NCBI GenBank assembly: GCA_963921335.3
Contig: CAWUFC020000001.1
Coordinates: 2,356,001-2,420,000 of the forward strand
Source: CAWUFC02 sp963921335
GTDB taxonomy: Bacteria; Pseudomonadota; Gammaproteobacteria; Pseudomonadales; Halieaceae
Length of the DNA stretch: 64,000 bases
Direction of reading: 5' to 3'
Positions 8,540-16,051 of this stretch are shown piece after piece. Under the pieces are notes generated by a model, which made no database searches, was not told where the DNA came from, and saw only the letters and a program-made list of their open reading frames with translations. Position 1 is the first letter of the stretch. The number at the start of each line of letters is the position of its first letter. A program made the position numbers and the translations under genes.

Positions 8540-9430
8540 ATGGATATTCTGGTAACTGGCGGTACAGGGTTTATTGGCAGCGGCCTGGTCGAGCAGCTGG
8601 CCGATAATGGGCATCGAATACTGGTTGTGAGCCGCAGCACGACTGCAGGCCCGCCCGGGGTAGAGTATGTCAGCAGTGTGGGCGATGTGCCCCTGGATCG
8701 CGACTTTGACGCCTTTATCAACCTGGCCGGCGAATCGATTGCGGCCAGCAAATGGAGCGAATCTCGTCGTCAGGTCCTGTTCTCGAGCCGCGTGGCTCTG
8801 ACCGGGCAGTTGTTCGAGCTGGCGGAGCGCTTGCCACGCGCCCCTCGGGTGCTGTTGAATGCCTCGGCGATTGGCTTCTACGGCAGTCATGACGACACGC
8901 CCCTGGACGAGGAGGCGGGTTTCAATGAGTGCTTCAGTCATCGGCTGTGTGACAGCTGGGAGCAGGAGGCAGCCCGTTTTGAGCCGCTGGGTACACGGGT
9001 TTGCCGGTTGCGTATTGGCATTGTGCTGGGTGCCGGTGGCGGCGCCCTGACCGAGTTGAGCCGCAGCAATGCGGTGGGCATATCCGGCTGGATGGGCTCG
9101 GGAAGCCAATATATGAGCTGGGTGCATCTCGAAGATGTGCATCGGGCCATGCATTTCCTGCTCGAGAAGGATGCTCTCAGCGGTGCCGTAAATCTGACTG
9201 CGCCTGAGCCACAGACTGCACGTGAGTTTGCGAGAGTGCTTGCAAGCGTGAGGGGGCTGCCGCTGCAGCTGCCCGTGCCAGGGTTTATGGTGCGCTTGCT
9301 TTTCGGCGAGATGGGTCGGGAGCTGCTGCTGGAGGGCCAGCGGGTCATACCCGCAAAGCTGCAGCAGGCGGGTTTTCGTTTTCGTTACCCGGGTCTGTCG
9401 GAGGCGCTGGCCGACATATTCAGGGCCTGA
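8540..9430 (+). CDS. TIGR01777-family NAD-dependent epimerase-like protein (YfcH/SDR39U1)
   Basis: This 296-residue extended SDR starts with the Rossmann motif GGTGFIGSGL at residues 7-16. It contains NLAGESIA and NASAIGFYG, both hallmarks of the TIGR01777/YfcH family, and ends with the short DUF1731-like C-terminal segment (PAKLQQAGFRFRYPGLSEAL). The YfcH reaction is not established. No strong ribosome binding site is seen. Its last 46 bases overlap the 3' end of the convergent sirtuin gene. Confidence 0.88.
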   Translation: MDILVTGGTGFIGSGLVEQLADNGHRILVVSRSTTAGPPGVEYVSSVGDVPLDRDFDAFINLAGESIAASKWSESRRQVLFSSRVALTGQLFELAERLPRAPRVLLNASAIGFYGSHDDTPLDEEAGFNECFSHRLCDSWEQEAARFEPLGTRVCRLRIGIVLGAGGGALTELSRSNAVGISGWMGSGSQYMSWVHLEDVHRAMHFLLEKDALSGAVNLTAPEPQTAREFARVLASVRGLPLQLPVPGFMVRLLFGEMGRELLLEGQRVIPAKLQQAGFRFRYPGLSEALADIFRA

Positions 9431-10236
9431 ACCAGTTCCGGTAGCAGGCTCTGGCAATCAGCTTCCAGCTTCAGGCTGGCCAGTTCGTCGGCCCGGGTCT
9501 GGCCGCGATTGACCAGGGCGATGGGCTTGGCCTGGCGATGCGCCTCACGGCAGAAGCGAAACCCCGAAAACACCATCAGCGAACTGCCCACGCAGAGCAG
9601 GGCATTGCTGTCAGCCAGTGCTTCGTAGACCTCATCGACCCGAGTTCTGGGCACGCTACCGCCAAAAAATACGACATCCGGCATCAGCAGTCCGCCACAG
9701 AATTGACAGTCGGGCACCTGGCAGCGTGCCACCAGTTCGTCGGCGACAGCAGCATCGCCATCGGGCAGGGCGGAGGCTAATTCATTCGCAAGTGCCGGGT
9801 TCAGTGACAACAGTTCGTCCTGCATATCCTCCCGTGAGATTGCCCTGTGACACTCCAGGCAGACTACCCGGTCCAGGCGGCCGTGTAGATCGATGACTCG
9901 CCGGTGTCCGGCGCGTTGGTGCAGTCGGTCCACATTCTGGGTGACCAATAAGCCACAATGACCAGACTGCTCGAGATTGGCCAGTGCCTCATGGGCGGCG
10001 GTGGGTCGAGCTTGGGCAACCATTGGCCAACCCACGATGCTGCGCGCCCAGTAGCGCTGGCGAGAACTGGCCTGCTCAAGGAATTCGCGGTGTTGTATGG
10101 GGTCGCTGCGGGCCCAGTTGCCGGCATCGTCGCGATACGTGGGTATGCCCTCTGCGACAGAGATGCCGGCACCGGTAAGAATCAGCAGGCGCGGGTGTTG
10201 GTCAACAAAATCCAGCAATCGCTGGCTACAGCTCAC
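9385..10236 (-). CDS. SIR2-family NAD-dependent protein deacylase (sirtuin)
   Basis: This 283-residue sirtuin has GAGIS (about 23-27), TQNVDRLH, the catalytic HG (IDLHGRL), and two zinc pairs, CLEC and the CQFC of CQVPDCQFC. A late CVGSSL segment completes the fold. It should remove acyl groups from protein lysines using NAD. The GTG start at 10236 is preferred over a TTG at 10260: GAGGAAG lies just upstream, and the GTG overlaps the stop of the DCC gene (GTGA), implying translational coupling. The 3' end overlaps the convergent epimerase gene by 46 bases. Confidence 0.92.
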   Translation of the reverse strand: MSCSQRLLDFVDQHPRLLILTGAGISVAEGIPTYRDDAGNWARSDPIQHREFLEQASSRQRYWARSIVGWPMVAQARPTAAHEALANLEQSGHCGLLVTQNVDRLHQRAGHRRVIDLHGRLDRVVCLECHRAISREDMQDELLSLNPALANELASALPDGDAAVADELVARCQVPDCQFCGGLLMPDVVFFGGSVPRTRVDEVYEALADSNALLCVGSSLMVFSGFRFCREAHRQAKPIALVNRGQTRADELASLKLEADCQSLLPELVQALNMSASASDRPG

Positions 10237-10604
10237 CGATCTTCCTCTTGGGCGGCGCAATCACCGCAGCCGTAAAGGCGTTGATAGCGACGATTCGCCC
10301 AGATCTCATAGATCCAGTCGCTCAGCGGCTTGATCAGCGGCCAACGGGTTATGGCGAACAGCCAGCCCCAGGCGGTGTGTGACCAGGCCCTGGCATTGGC
10401 GTCCAATCCGGTCAGCCAGGTGCCGTCATCGCGCAGTAAATGCAGGTTGGCGAGCAGCTCTGCCTTACCGGGGAAACCCTGTTCAGGGCTGGCAGTGTGC
10501 AGGTCCTGCAACTGCAGTGTGGCCGGTTGGCGCAGACGAGACTGCAGCAAGTCCATCTCCCTGCGGCAAATCGGGCATTGACCGTCGTAAAAGAGGGTAT
10601 CCAT
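10233..10604 (-). CDS. DCC-family thiol-disulfide oxidoreductase-like protein (DUF393)
   Basis: This 123-residue protein begins MDTLFYDGQCPICRREMDLL. The FYDG.CP.C..E opening is the DCC-family signature, with a CxxC redox-like pair at residues 10-13. GCGDCAA near the end adds another Cys pair. The family is predicted to act as a thiol oxidoreductase, but substrates are unknown. It is first of a two-gene unit with the sirtuin (4-base GTGA overlap). Confidence 0.85.
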   Translation of the reverse strand: MDTLFYDGQCPICRREMDLLQSRLRQPATLQLQDLHTASPEQGFPGKAELLANLHLLRDDGTWLTGLDANARAWSHTAWGWLFAITRWPLIKPLSDWIYEIWANRRYQRLYGCGDCAAQEEDR

Positions 10605-10632
10605 CGGGTTGATTGTACCCGTGAAAAGAAGC

Positions 10633-10866
10633 CTAGCTATCCTGGCGTCGCTGGCAGACTTGAATCTCGTTCTGGGCAGTATTCAGGCCCAGCCACCGCC
10701 ACAGGTAACAGCGGGCCAGCAGACCATTGAGGATGAGGAACACACCGGCAATCAGCAGGCCCCATTCCAGCAGGCCCCAGCCCCCAAGGGACAAGGCCAG
10801 CAGGATCAAGCCAATACCGATCAGCGGGCGTACCACTCGTTCAAATACACTTAAATTCGGTTTCAT
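10633..10866 (-). CDS. Small DUF2892 (YgaP-type) inner-membrane protein
   Basis: This 77-residue protein starts MKPNLSVFERVVRPLIGIGL and has two hydrophobic segments (about 13-30 and 33-50) followed by LLARCYLWRWLGLNT. This is the pattern of the DUF2892/YgaP transmembrane family. It ends 28 bases before the DCC gene on the same strand. Confidence 0.75.
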   Translation of the reverse strand: MKPNLSVFERVVRPLIGIGLILLALSLGGWGLLEWGLLIAGVFLILNGLLARCYLWRWLGLNTAQNEIQVCQRRQDS

Positions 10867-10910
10867 GCCTCATTTACGCTGGTTTGGGGCAAATGGATCA
10901 TTCTTATATC

Positions 10911-11246
10911 TTATTCGTCGACCCAGACTTTACGCAGGGGTTCACCGAAATCGTCGTAAATGGTTTTGCGCCGTGGACGCGCCAGCCCCCGACGCTTGGG
11001 AGCCGCCCGTTTTCGCAGGTTTTGCTTGCGCGCTTCAATGGCCGCAACCACCTCGGGCACATGGGTGCGACTGGTTTTCGGCTCTGTGAACAGGCGCTTG
11101 GCCAGGTAGGTGGGCGCCTGGGCCGGGTCTTTGCCGCTGAGGCCGCGAGGCACGCGATCGACCTCACCGCCCTTATTAAGGAACTTGCGGGTCTGGGCTT
11201 CCAGTTCAGCGCGCAGGTCAGATTTGGTGGGTAGTTTTTTGACCAT
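10911..11246 (-). CDS. Small basic protein of unknown function
   Basis: This is a 111-residue, strongly basic protein. LRAELEAQTRKFLNKGGEVDRV (start near residue 11) is a short helix plus FLxxGGxV segment, reminiscent of the one in the RNA-polymerase-associated SutA group, but too short for assignment. An RKQNLRKRAAPKRRGLARPR patch suggests nucleic-acid binding. It lies 27 bases downstream of the XRE gene and may be in its operon. Confidence 0.6.
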   Translation of the reverse strand: MVKKLPTKSDLRAELEAQTRKFLNKGGEVDRVPRGLSGKDPAQAPTYLAKRLFTEPKTSRTHVPEVVAAIEARKQNLRKRAAPKRRGLARPRRKTIYDDFGEPLRKVWVDE

Positions 11247-11273
11247 AAGAGACCGAGTATAGCGCCGTCGGGC

Positions 11274-12050
11274 CTAATCTTGCTGCCGATTGTCGGATTT
11301 TTTCGTGCTGTCTTTGCTGGCCGCCGGTTTTTTTGTTTTAGCAGCTGTCTTTTTGCGCGCGGGCTTTTTCTTTTTGACCGGCTCAACCTTCACCTTGGGC
11401 GTGGCGCGCTTGCGGGCTGGTTTGTCGGTGGCGGTGGCGAGCGCGGAGGTTTGTACGGCTTCTTTCTCCCTGGCCATCACATCCAGTACCAGGTGGGTGG
11501 CGCTGTCGACATACTCGACCAGGCGCGCGTATTCCTCGTCACTCAGCTCGCGCAGTATATCGTGTTGCCGATACAGATTGATCCAGCGCCGCTCGCGCTC
11601 ATATTGCAGGGGCACTGCCATCATGCCCCATTGCTCCATGGTGCCCCCCCAAGCGGGATTGTAGGTCCGCACGAAGTGAACCATGAAGGGGATAGGGTCA
11701 TGCCGCGCGATCAGCGATGCGATTCGGAACAGCACCTCGATGGGCAGAATGCGGCGTCCGCTTTCCACATCCTCCAGCAGGCTGTCATCACTCAGACCAA
11801 GCGACTCGCTCATCTCCCGGAGGCTGAGTCCTGCGGTTTCTCGAGCGTCCCGCAGGAAGCGTCCGGCATCCGCCATGGCTTCCAACCGTTCGGGCTCAAG
11901 GGTTTTCATGACCGCTGAACCGAGTCGCGATTCGCCAAACATGCTGGCCAGCGCCGCGGTGGTGCGCGCAGCATCAATGGTTTGCTCTGCTACCTGGCCG
12001 GTCAGCCGCGTCAGTTGGTCGAACAGGGTATTGTTTTTTTCCTCACTCAT
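11274..12050 (-). CDS. XRE-type regulator with a histone-H1-like C-terminal tail
   Basis: In this 258-residue protein, residues about 58-118 form a helix-turn-helix of the XRE/Cro type (FLRDARETAGLSLREMSESL). A helical segment of unknown role follows (about 119-190). The last 50 residues are almost wholly Lys, Ala, Pro, Thr and Arg (KKKKPARKKTAAKTKKPAA), like H1/AlgP tails that bind DNA without sequence preference. The ATG at 12050 has no Shine-Dalgarno sequence and lies inside a perfect inverted repeat that also contains TATAAT, suggesting self-regulation. What it controls is unknown. Confidence 0.8.
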   Translation of the reverse strand: MSEEKNNTLFDQLTRLTGQVAEQTIDAARTTAALASMFGESRLGSAVMKTLEPERLEAMADAGRFLRDARETAGLSLREMSESLGLSDDSLLEDVESGRRILPIEVLFRIASLIARHDPIPFMVHFVRTYNPAWGGTMEQWGMMAVPLQYERERRWINLYRQHDILRELSDEEYARLVEYVDSATHLVLDVMAREKEAVQTSALATATDKPARKRATPKVKVEPVKKKKPARKKTAAKTKKPAASKDSTKKSDNRQQD

Positions 12051-12070
12051 GCAGCGATTATAGCTGCATG
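12048..12070 (-). promoter_or_regulatory. Palindrome over the XRE start codon, with TATAAT in the loop
   Basis: CATGCAGC (12048-12055) and GCTGCATG (12063-12070) are perfect 8-base arms around a 7-base spacer. Read on the minus strand, the spacer is TATAATC, a consensus -10, and the XRE ATG begins six bases downstream. This fits an operator that overlaps a leaderless promoter. In RNA it would be a hairpin holding the start codon. Confidence 0.45.
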
Positions 12071-12077
12071 AGCGGGA

Positions 12078-14366
12078 TTACGCGGCGTTGCCGAGCTGAT
12101 GGATCTGGTGGGCAAAACCACCCTGGCGCAGCAGGCCGGCAAACTCATGAGCGGGCAGGGGTTTGCTGAACAGGTAGCCCTGAATCACCTGGATACCGTT
12201 TTGGCGCAGGAAATGAAACTGGGCAATATCGTCGACACCCTCGGCAACCATGCGCAGATTCAAACTCTTGCCCATGGCGATAATGGCGGTCACCAGGCTA
12301 GCGTTGTTATCGCTCTTGTCGTAGTCGATCACAAAGCTGCGATCAATTTTTAGTTCATCCAGCGGGAAACGGCTCAGGTAACTGAGGGAGGAGTAGCCAG
12401 TGCCAAAATCATCCACCGAGAGGCTGACTCCGAGTTTCTTGAGATCATGCAGGGCTTCGATAGAGGCTCGGGCATTGGACATGATGACACCCTCGGTCAA
12501 TTCCAGTTCCAGGCGCTGTGGGGGCAGGCCGGAGTCGGCCAGGACCTGTTTCACCAGCTCTGTGAACGCCGGGTTGAATTGCAGGCTGGATACATTGACG
12601 GCGATTTTCGGCAGCACCAGCCCCTGTTCGGCAAACTGCTGTGACTGCCGGCAGGCCTCGATCATGGTCCATGCACCGATGTCCACAATCAGACCCATCT
12701 CTTCAGCCATGGGTATAAAACGGCCTGGCGGTACAAGGCCGTGCTTGGGATGCTCCCAGCGCACCAGTGCTTCAGCACCGATGATCTCGCCGGTCTCGAT
12801 ATTCACCTGGGGCTGGTAGTGCAACACCAGCTCGTTGCGCTCTACGGCCCGGCGCAGGTCAGATTCCAGCTTGAGGCGACCGGTGCCGCTGCTCTTCATG
12901 GAACTGGTGTAGTAATTAAAGTTGTTCTTGCCGCTGGACTTGGCGTGGTACATGGCAGTGTCGGCCCGTTTGAGCAGGTCTTCCACAGAATCGCCATCGT
13001 CCGGCGCCAGGGCGATGCCAATGCTGGGTGTAATGACGACCTCGTGACCATTAATCATCATCGGCGCGTGCAGGGAATCGATCAGCCGTTGAGCTACCAT
13101 GCCCGCCGATTTGCGACTATCGATATTGTTCAGGACCACTGTGAATTCGTCCCCGCCCAGTCTTGAGACATCGATTTTGGGACTGGTGTCAAAATGCTGC
13201 GCCACCAGGTCGGAATCTCTCAGGCAGTTGGACAGGCGCACAGCCACTTCTTTCAACAGCACGTCGCCGGCATTGTGGCCGAGACTGTCGTTGATCCGCT
13301 TGAAGTTGTCCAGGTCTATAAACAATAGAGCCAGCATGGTTTGGTCACGCCGAGAGGTCCGCAGCAGCAGGTCCAGTTGCTCGGTGAACAGCTGACGGTT
13401 GGGCAGGGCGGTCAGGCTGTCGTAGTAGGCCAACTGGCGCAGGCGATTCTTGGTTTGTGTAACCTGTTTAACCGCCTGGCTGAGCTCCTTGTTGCGCTTG
13501 GAGAGCTGCTGGGTGCGCTCGTCCACTTTCAGGCTCAACAGCTGTCGGTCGACATCTATTTTGGCCTTGTAGGAATTCAATTCGCTCAACACCATATTCA
13601 GCATTGAGGCGATCTGGTGGACTTCACCGGTGCCCTTGGCCTTGAAGTTCTGATCCAGATTGCCGGCGGAAATGTCTTCAGCCAGCTGTGCGAGGTTGGA
13701 CAGGGGCGCAGTGATACGCCGGGTAATGGTGAGTATCAGTAACAGGCCTATGAGTCCAACCAGGGTGCTCCAGGCCGCCAGCTCCTTACCGTACTCAAGC
13801 AGCGCCAGCTCAAGCTGATTAAGGTTAACCCCCAGATGCGCATAGCCGACGACATGACGGCCGCCGCGGTTGCGTGCCTCGGCTAGAATGCCGCCGACCT
13901 GGTTACGCTGGAGGTTTTGTTCTAGTGGGTTAATGAAGGAATAAACCGGTATCGACAGGTCAAGAATGCGCTGCAGGCCGTCGCGGCGCTCCAGTTCACC
14001 GATGTCCAGGGGGCGGACGCTGTTGCGTACTACGCCGAAGTCTAAATGGTCTTGGTTGGTAAAACCGTTGGTGTGGGATTCAGCGAGTAGCTGACCTTGC
14101 TGGTCCCAAACTGCGGCATAGATGACATGAGGCTGTTGCAGCAGCTGCTGCAGCATTTCGTCGAGTACCACCTGGTCTCTGAAGTAGATGGCTATCTCTG
14201 TCTGCGAGCCTCGGCTGACTGCATTATCAATGGACTGCATATAGCGGTCGCGTTGGTGCTGGTATTCGCCCAGCAACAGAAACGCGTTGAAAAATACCCC
14301 GCCCAGTAGGAACAGTACACACAGTAGCAGGGCGATTTTGCGCCCGATCGTAAAATGTCGGAGCAT
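12078..14366 (-). CDS. Membrane-bound GGDEF-EAL cyclic-di-GMP enzyme with HAMP domain
   Basis: This protein is about 762 residues long. Two membrane segments (near 12-32 and 195-215) flank a periplasmic sensor of about 160 residues. A HAMP-like linker, a GGDEF domain with intact RLGGDEF, and an EAL domain with intact EALVRW and DDFGTGYSSL follow. Both cyclase and phosphodiesterase motifs look competent, so net activity cannot be called. The ATG at 14366 was chosen because GGAGGAG lies eight bases upstream; a GTG nine bases earlier leaves no space for it. A perfect CRP-type site lies about 105 bases upstream. The XRE gene follows 27 bases downstream on the same strand. Confidence 0.92.
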   Translation of the reverse strand: MLRHFTIGRKIALLLCVLFLLGGVFFNAFLLLGEYQHQRDRYMQSIDNAVSRGSQTEIAIYFRDQVVLDEMLQQLLQQPHVIYAAVWDQQGQLLAESHTNGFTNQDHLDFGVVRNSVRPLDIGELERRDGLQRILDLSIPVYSFINPLEQNLQRNQVGGILAEARNRGGRHVVGYAHLGVNLNQLELALLEYGKELAAWSTLVGLIGLLLILTITRRITAPLSNLAQLAEDISAGNLDQNFKAKGTGEVHQIASMLNMVLSELNSYKAKIDVDRQLLSLKVDERTQQLSKRNKELSQAVKQVTQTKNRLRQLAYYDSLTALPNRQLFTEQLDLLLRTSRRDQTMLALLFIDLDNFKRINDSLGHNAGDVLLKEVAVRLSNCLRDSDLVAQHFDTSPKIDVSRLGGDEFTVVLNNIDSRKSAGMVAQRLIDSLHAPMMINGHEVVITPSIGIALAPDDGDSVEDLLKRADTAMYHAKSSGKNNFNYYTSSMKSSGTGRLKLESDLRRAVERNELVLHYQPQVNIETGEIIGAEALVRWEHPKHGLVPPGRFIPMAEEMGLIVDIGAWTMIEACRQSQQFAEQGLVLPKIAVNVSSLQFNPAFTELVKQVLADSGLPPQRLELELTEGVIMSNARASIEALHDLKKLGVSLSVDDFGTGYSSLSYLSRFPLDELKIDRSFVIDYDKSDNNASLVTAIIAMGKSLNLRMVAEGVDDIAQFHFLRQNGIQVIQGYLFSKPLPAHEFAGLLRQGGFAHQIHQLGNAA

Positions 14367-14469
14367 CTCTGTCACTCCTCCGTCAGCCGGAATCAGCTAG
14401 TCACTTGATCCTAATGATGGCAGTTCGGAGCGCAGAAGCGATGGCCTACGCAAGATTAGACGCCCGTTA

Positions 14470-14485
14470 TGTGACGCAGTTCACA
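14470..14485. promoter_or_regulatory. CRP/Vfr-type site upstream of the GGDEF-EAL gene
   Basis: TGTGACGCAGTTCACA matches the CRP half-sites TGTGA-N6-TCACA exactly. It lies in the 140-base gap before the GGDEF-EAL gene, just past the 3' end of the SnoaL-like gene. Function is inferred. Confidence 0.5.
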
Positions 14486-14506
14486 CTTCCGGGCGCCCCA
14501 ATTGGG

Positions 14507-15088
14507 TTAATGCTGTGGATCGGGCCCGTGTGCGGCCAAATAGTGTGATGCCAGCTCTGGCTGTACGTCCAGGCTGTTAATCTCATATAGGCGCTCGTAG
14601 CGGGTTTCCCGAATCAACCAGCGGCCGTTCTCCTTGACGTAACGATCCCAGTAGATCGCTGTGCCGGTGGTAAAAGCGCCGTGGTTGAGAATCCACATAT
14701 TGTCGGCCAGGTACCAGATGCCGGTAGCTTCGGTATCGCTAAGCATCTGGATTTCTGGATGATGGCCATTGTGGTGGCCGACCGAACGGTTGCTGAAAGA
14801 TGCCCCGATAGAGCCCAGGTATTCCTGCTTTCCGCTCAGCTTCCATTCATAGCTGCCGCCAATAAAGTGAACGTCGACATCGTCGTGAAAGAGTTCAGCC
14901 AGTTCCGTCAGGTTGGCGGTATCAATGCAGCGAAAGTAGCAATGCTTGATTTGTTTAATGGCCTCAATATCCATGAGGCGCTGAATATCGGCGCGCAGTT
15001 CTTCAATGCCGCCATCGCTGGCCTGAAGGGGCAGGCCCTCCTGAATGCCCATGCCTGCCTTGCTGAGTTCCCGTCGTTTATCGCCCAT
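14507..15088 (-). CDS. SnoaL-like (NTF2-fold) protein
   Basis: This is a 193-residue protein. After a short N-terminal extension, residues about 35-165 match the SnoaL_4/NTF2 pattern: IEAIKQIKHCYFRCIDTANL, LFHDDVDVHFIG and YWDRYVKENGRWLI. Members include dehydratases, isomerases and ring-hydroxylase small subunits; the reaction here is unknown. The start is supported by AAGGGAG eight bases upstream. It is divergent from an SDR gene (142-base gap), an arrangement common in steroid and aromatic degradation clusters. Confidence 0.82.
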   Translation of the reverse strand: MGDKRRELSKAGMGIQEGLPLQASDGGIEELRADIQRLMDIEAIKQIKHCYFRCIDTANLTELAELFHDDVDVHFIGGSYEWKLSGKQEYLGSIGASFSNRSVGHHNGHHPEIQMLSDTEATGIWYLADNMWILNHGAFTTGTAIYWDRYVKENGRWLIRETRYERLYEINSLDVQPELASHYLAAHGPDPQH

Positions 15089-15230
15089 GCTGTTGTCTCC
15101 CTTGTCGGTCGCGTCAGTGTTGTTATTCGAACCATTGTAGACCCAAAGCGCCCCCCGGCTGCGGTTCGCTGGTGTATAAAGGCGGGTAGTCTAATAATTT
15201 CGATCATGGCTGGATTAACAGGGGCAAAAC

Positions 15231-16025
15231 ATGGGTATGTTAACTGACAGGGTCGCGCTGGTGACCGGTGCCGGGGCGGGGATTGGTGCCGGCATTGCGC
15301 GCCAGTACGCCCGCGAGGGTGCCACCGTAGTGGTTGCTGAGTTTAACGAACAGACAGGCCATGAGGTGGCCGCTGAGCTCGAAGGCCTGGGTGGTCAGGG
15401 TGAGTTTGTGTTCACCGATATCGGTGACCTCGACAGTGTTCGCGCCGCAGTGAATGGCAGTCTCGACAAATTCGGGCGCCTGGATATCCTGGTAAACAAT
15501 GCCTACCCGACCATGAAGCACCAGCCCGCCAGGGTCGAGAAAGTGGATCAGACTCGCCTGCATGACAGCATGACAGCGGGCTTTCACGCGGTGGCAGAAG
15601 CGATGAAGGCGGCATTACCCGCGATGAAGGCGGCGGGCTATGGCCGTATTATCAATCTGTGTTCACTCAACGGGGTGAATGCTCATATCGGCACCGTTGA
15701 TTACAACGCCGCCAAAGAGGCGGTGCGAGCGTACACCCGCACCGCAGCGCGGGAGTGGGCGCCCTATGGCATTACTGCCAATATCATTTGCCCCGGTGCA
15801 GCCACCACGCCCTATCACACGCTGATGCAGTTCAATCCCGACATGGCAAAAGACCTGGCCGGCACCAGCCCGATGGGAAGGATGGGTGATCCTGAGCAGG
15901 ATATTGCGCCCGTGGCGCTGTTTCTGGCCTCAGACATGTCCCGCTATATGACGGGCAATACCCTCTACGTCGACGGGGGCGGGCATATCAATGGCGTGCC
16001 CTGGGCGCCGGAACTACCCGAGTAG
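15231..16025 (+). CDS. Short-chain dehydrogenase/reductase
   Basis: This 264-residue classical SDR has TGAGAGIGAGIA near residue 13, NNAYPT at the NNAG position (the last Gly is replaced by Tyr), the catalytic Ser in NLCSLNG, YNAAK, and a C-terminal YVDGGG. NAD(P)-linked oxidation or reduction of a hydroxyl/ketone is expected. AGGGG sits seven bases before the ATG at 15231. It is divergent from the SnoaL-like gene and convergent with rapA (26-base gap). Confidence 0.9.
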   Translation: MGMLTDRVALVTGAGAGIGAGIARQYAREGATVVVAEFNEQTGHEVAAELEGLGGQGEFVFTDIGDLDSVRAAVNGSLDKFGRLDILVNNAYPTMKHQPARVEKVDQTRLHDSMTAGFHAVAEAMKAALPAMKAAGYGRIINLCSLNGVNAHIGTVDYNAAKEAVRAYTRTAAREWAPYGITANIICPGAATTPYHTLMQFNPDMAKDLAGTSPMGRMGDPEQDIAPVALFLASDMSRYMTGNTLYVDGGGHINGVPWAPELPE

Positions 16026-16051
16026 AAAACCGGAATAGCTGTCCCAACAGA

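Noticed and set aside
8480..9457. 325-codon leftward frame over the TIGR01777 gene
   Set aside because: It lies entirely opposite a recognisable epimerase-like protein and has no domain signature.
10911..11246. Assignment of the small basic protein as SutA
   Set aside because: Only a short FLxxGGxV segment resembles SutA; the acidic N-terminus of SutA is missing.
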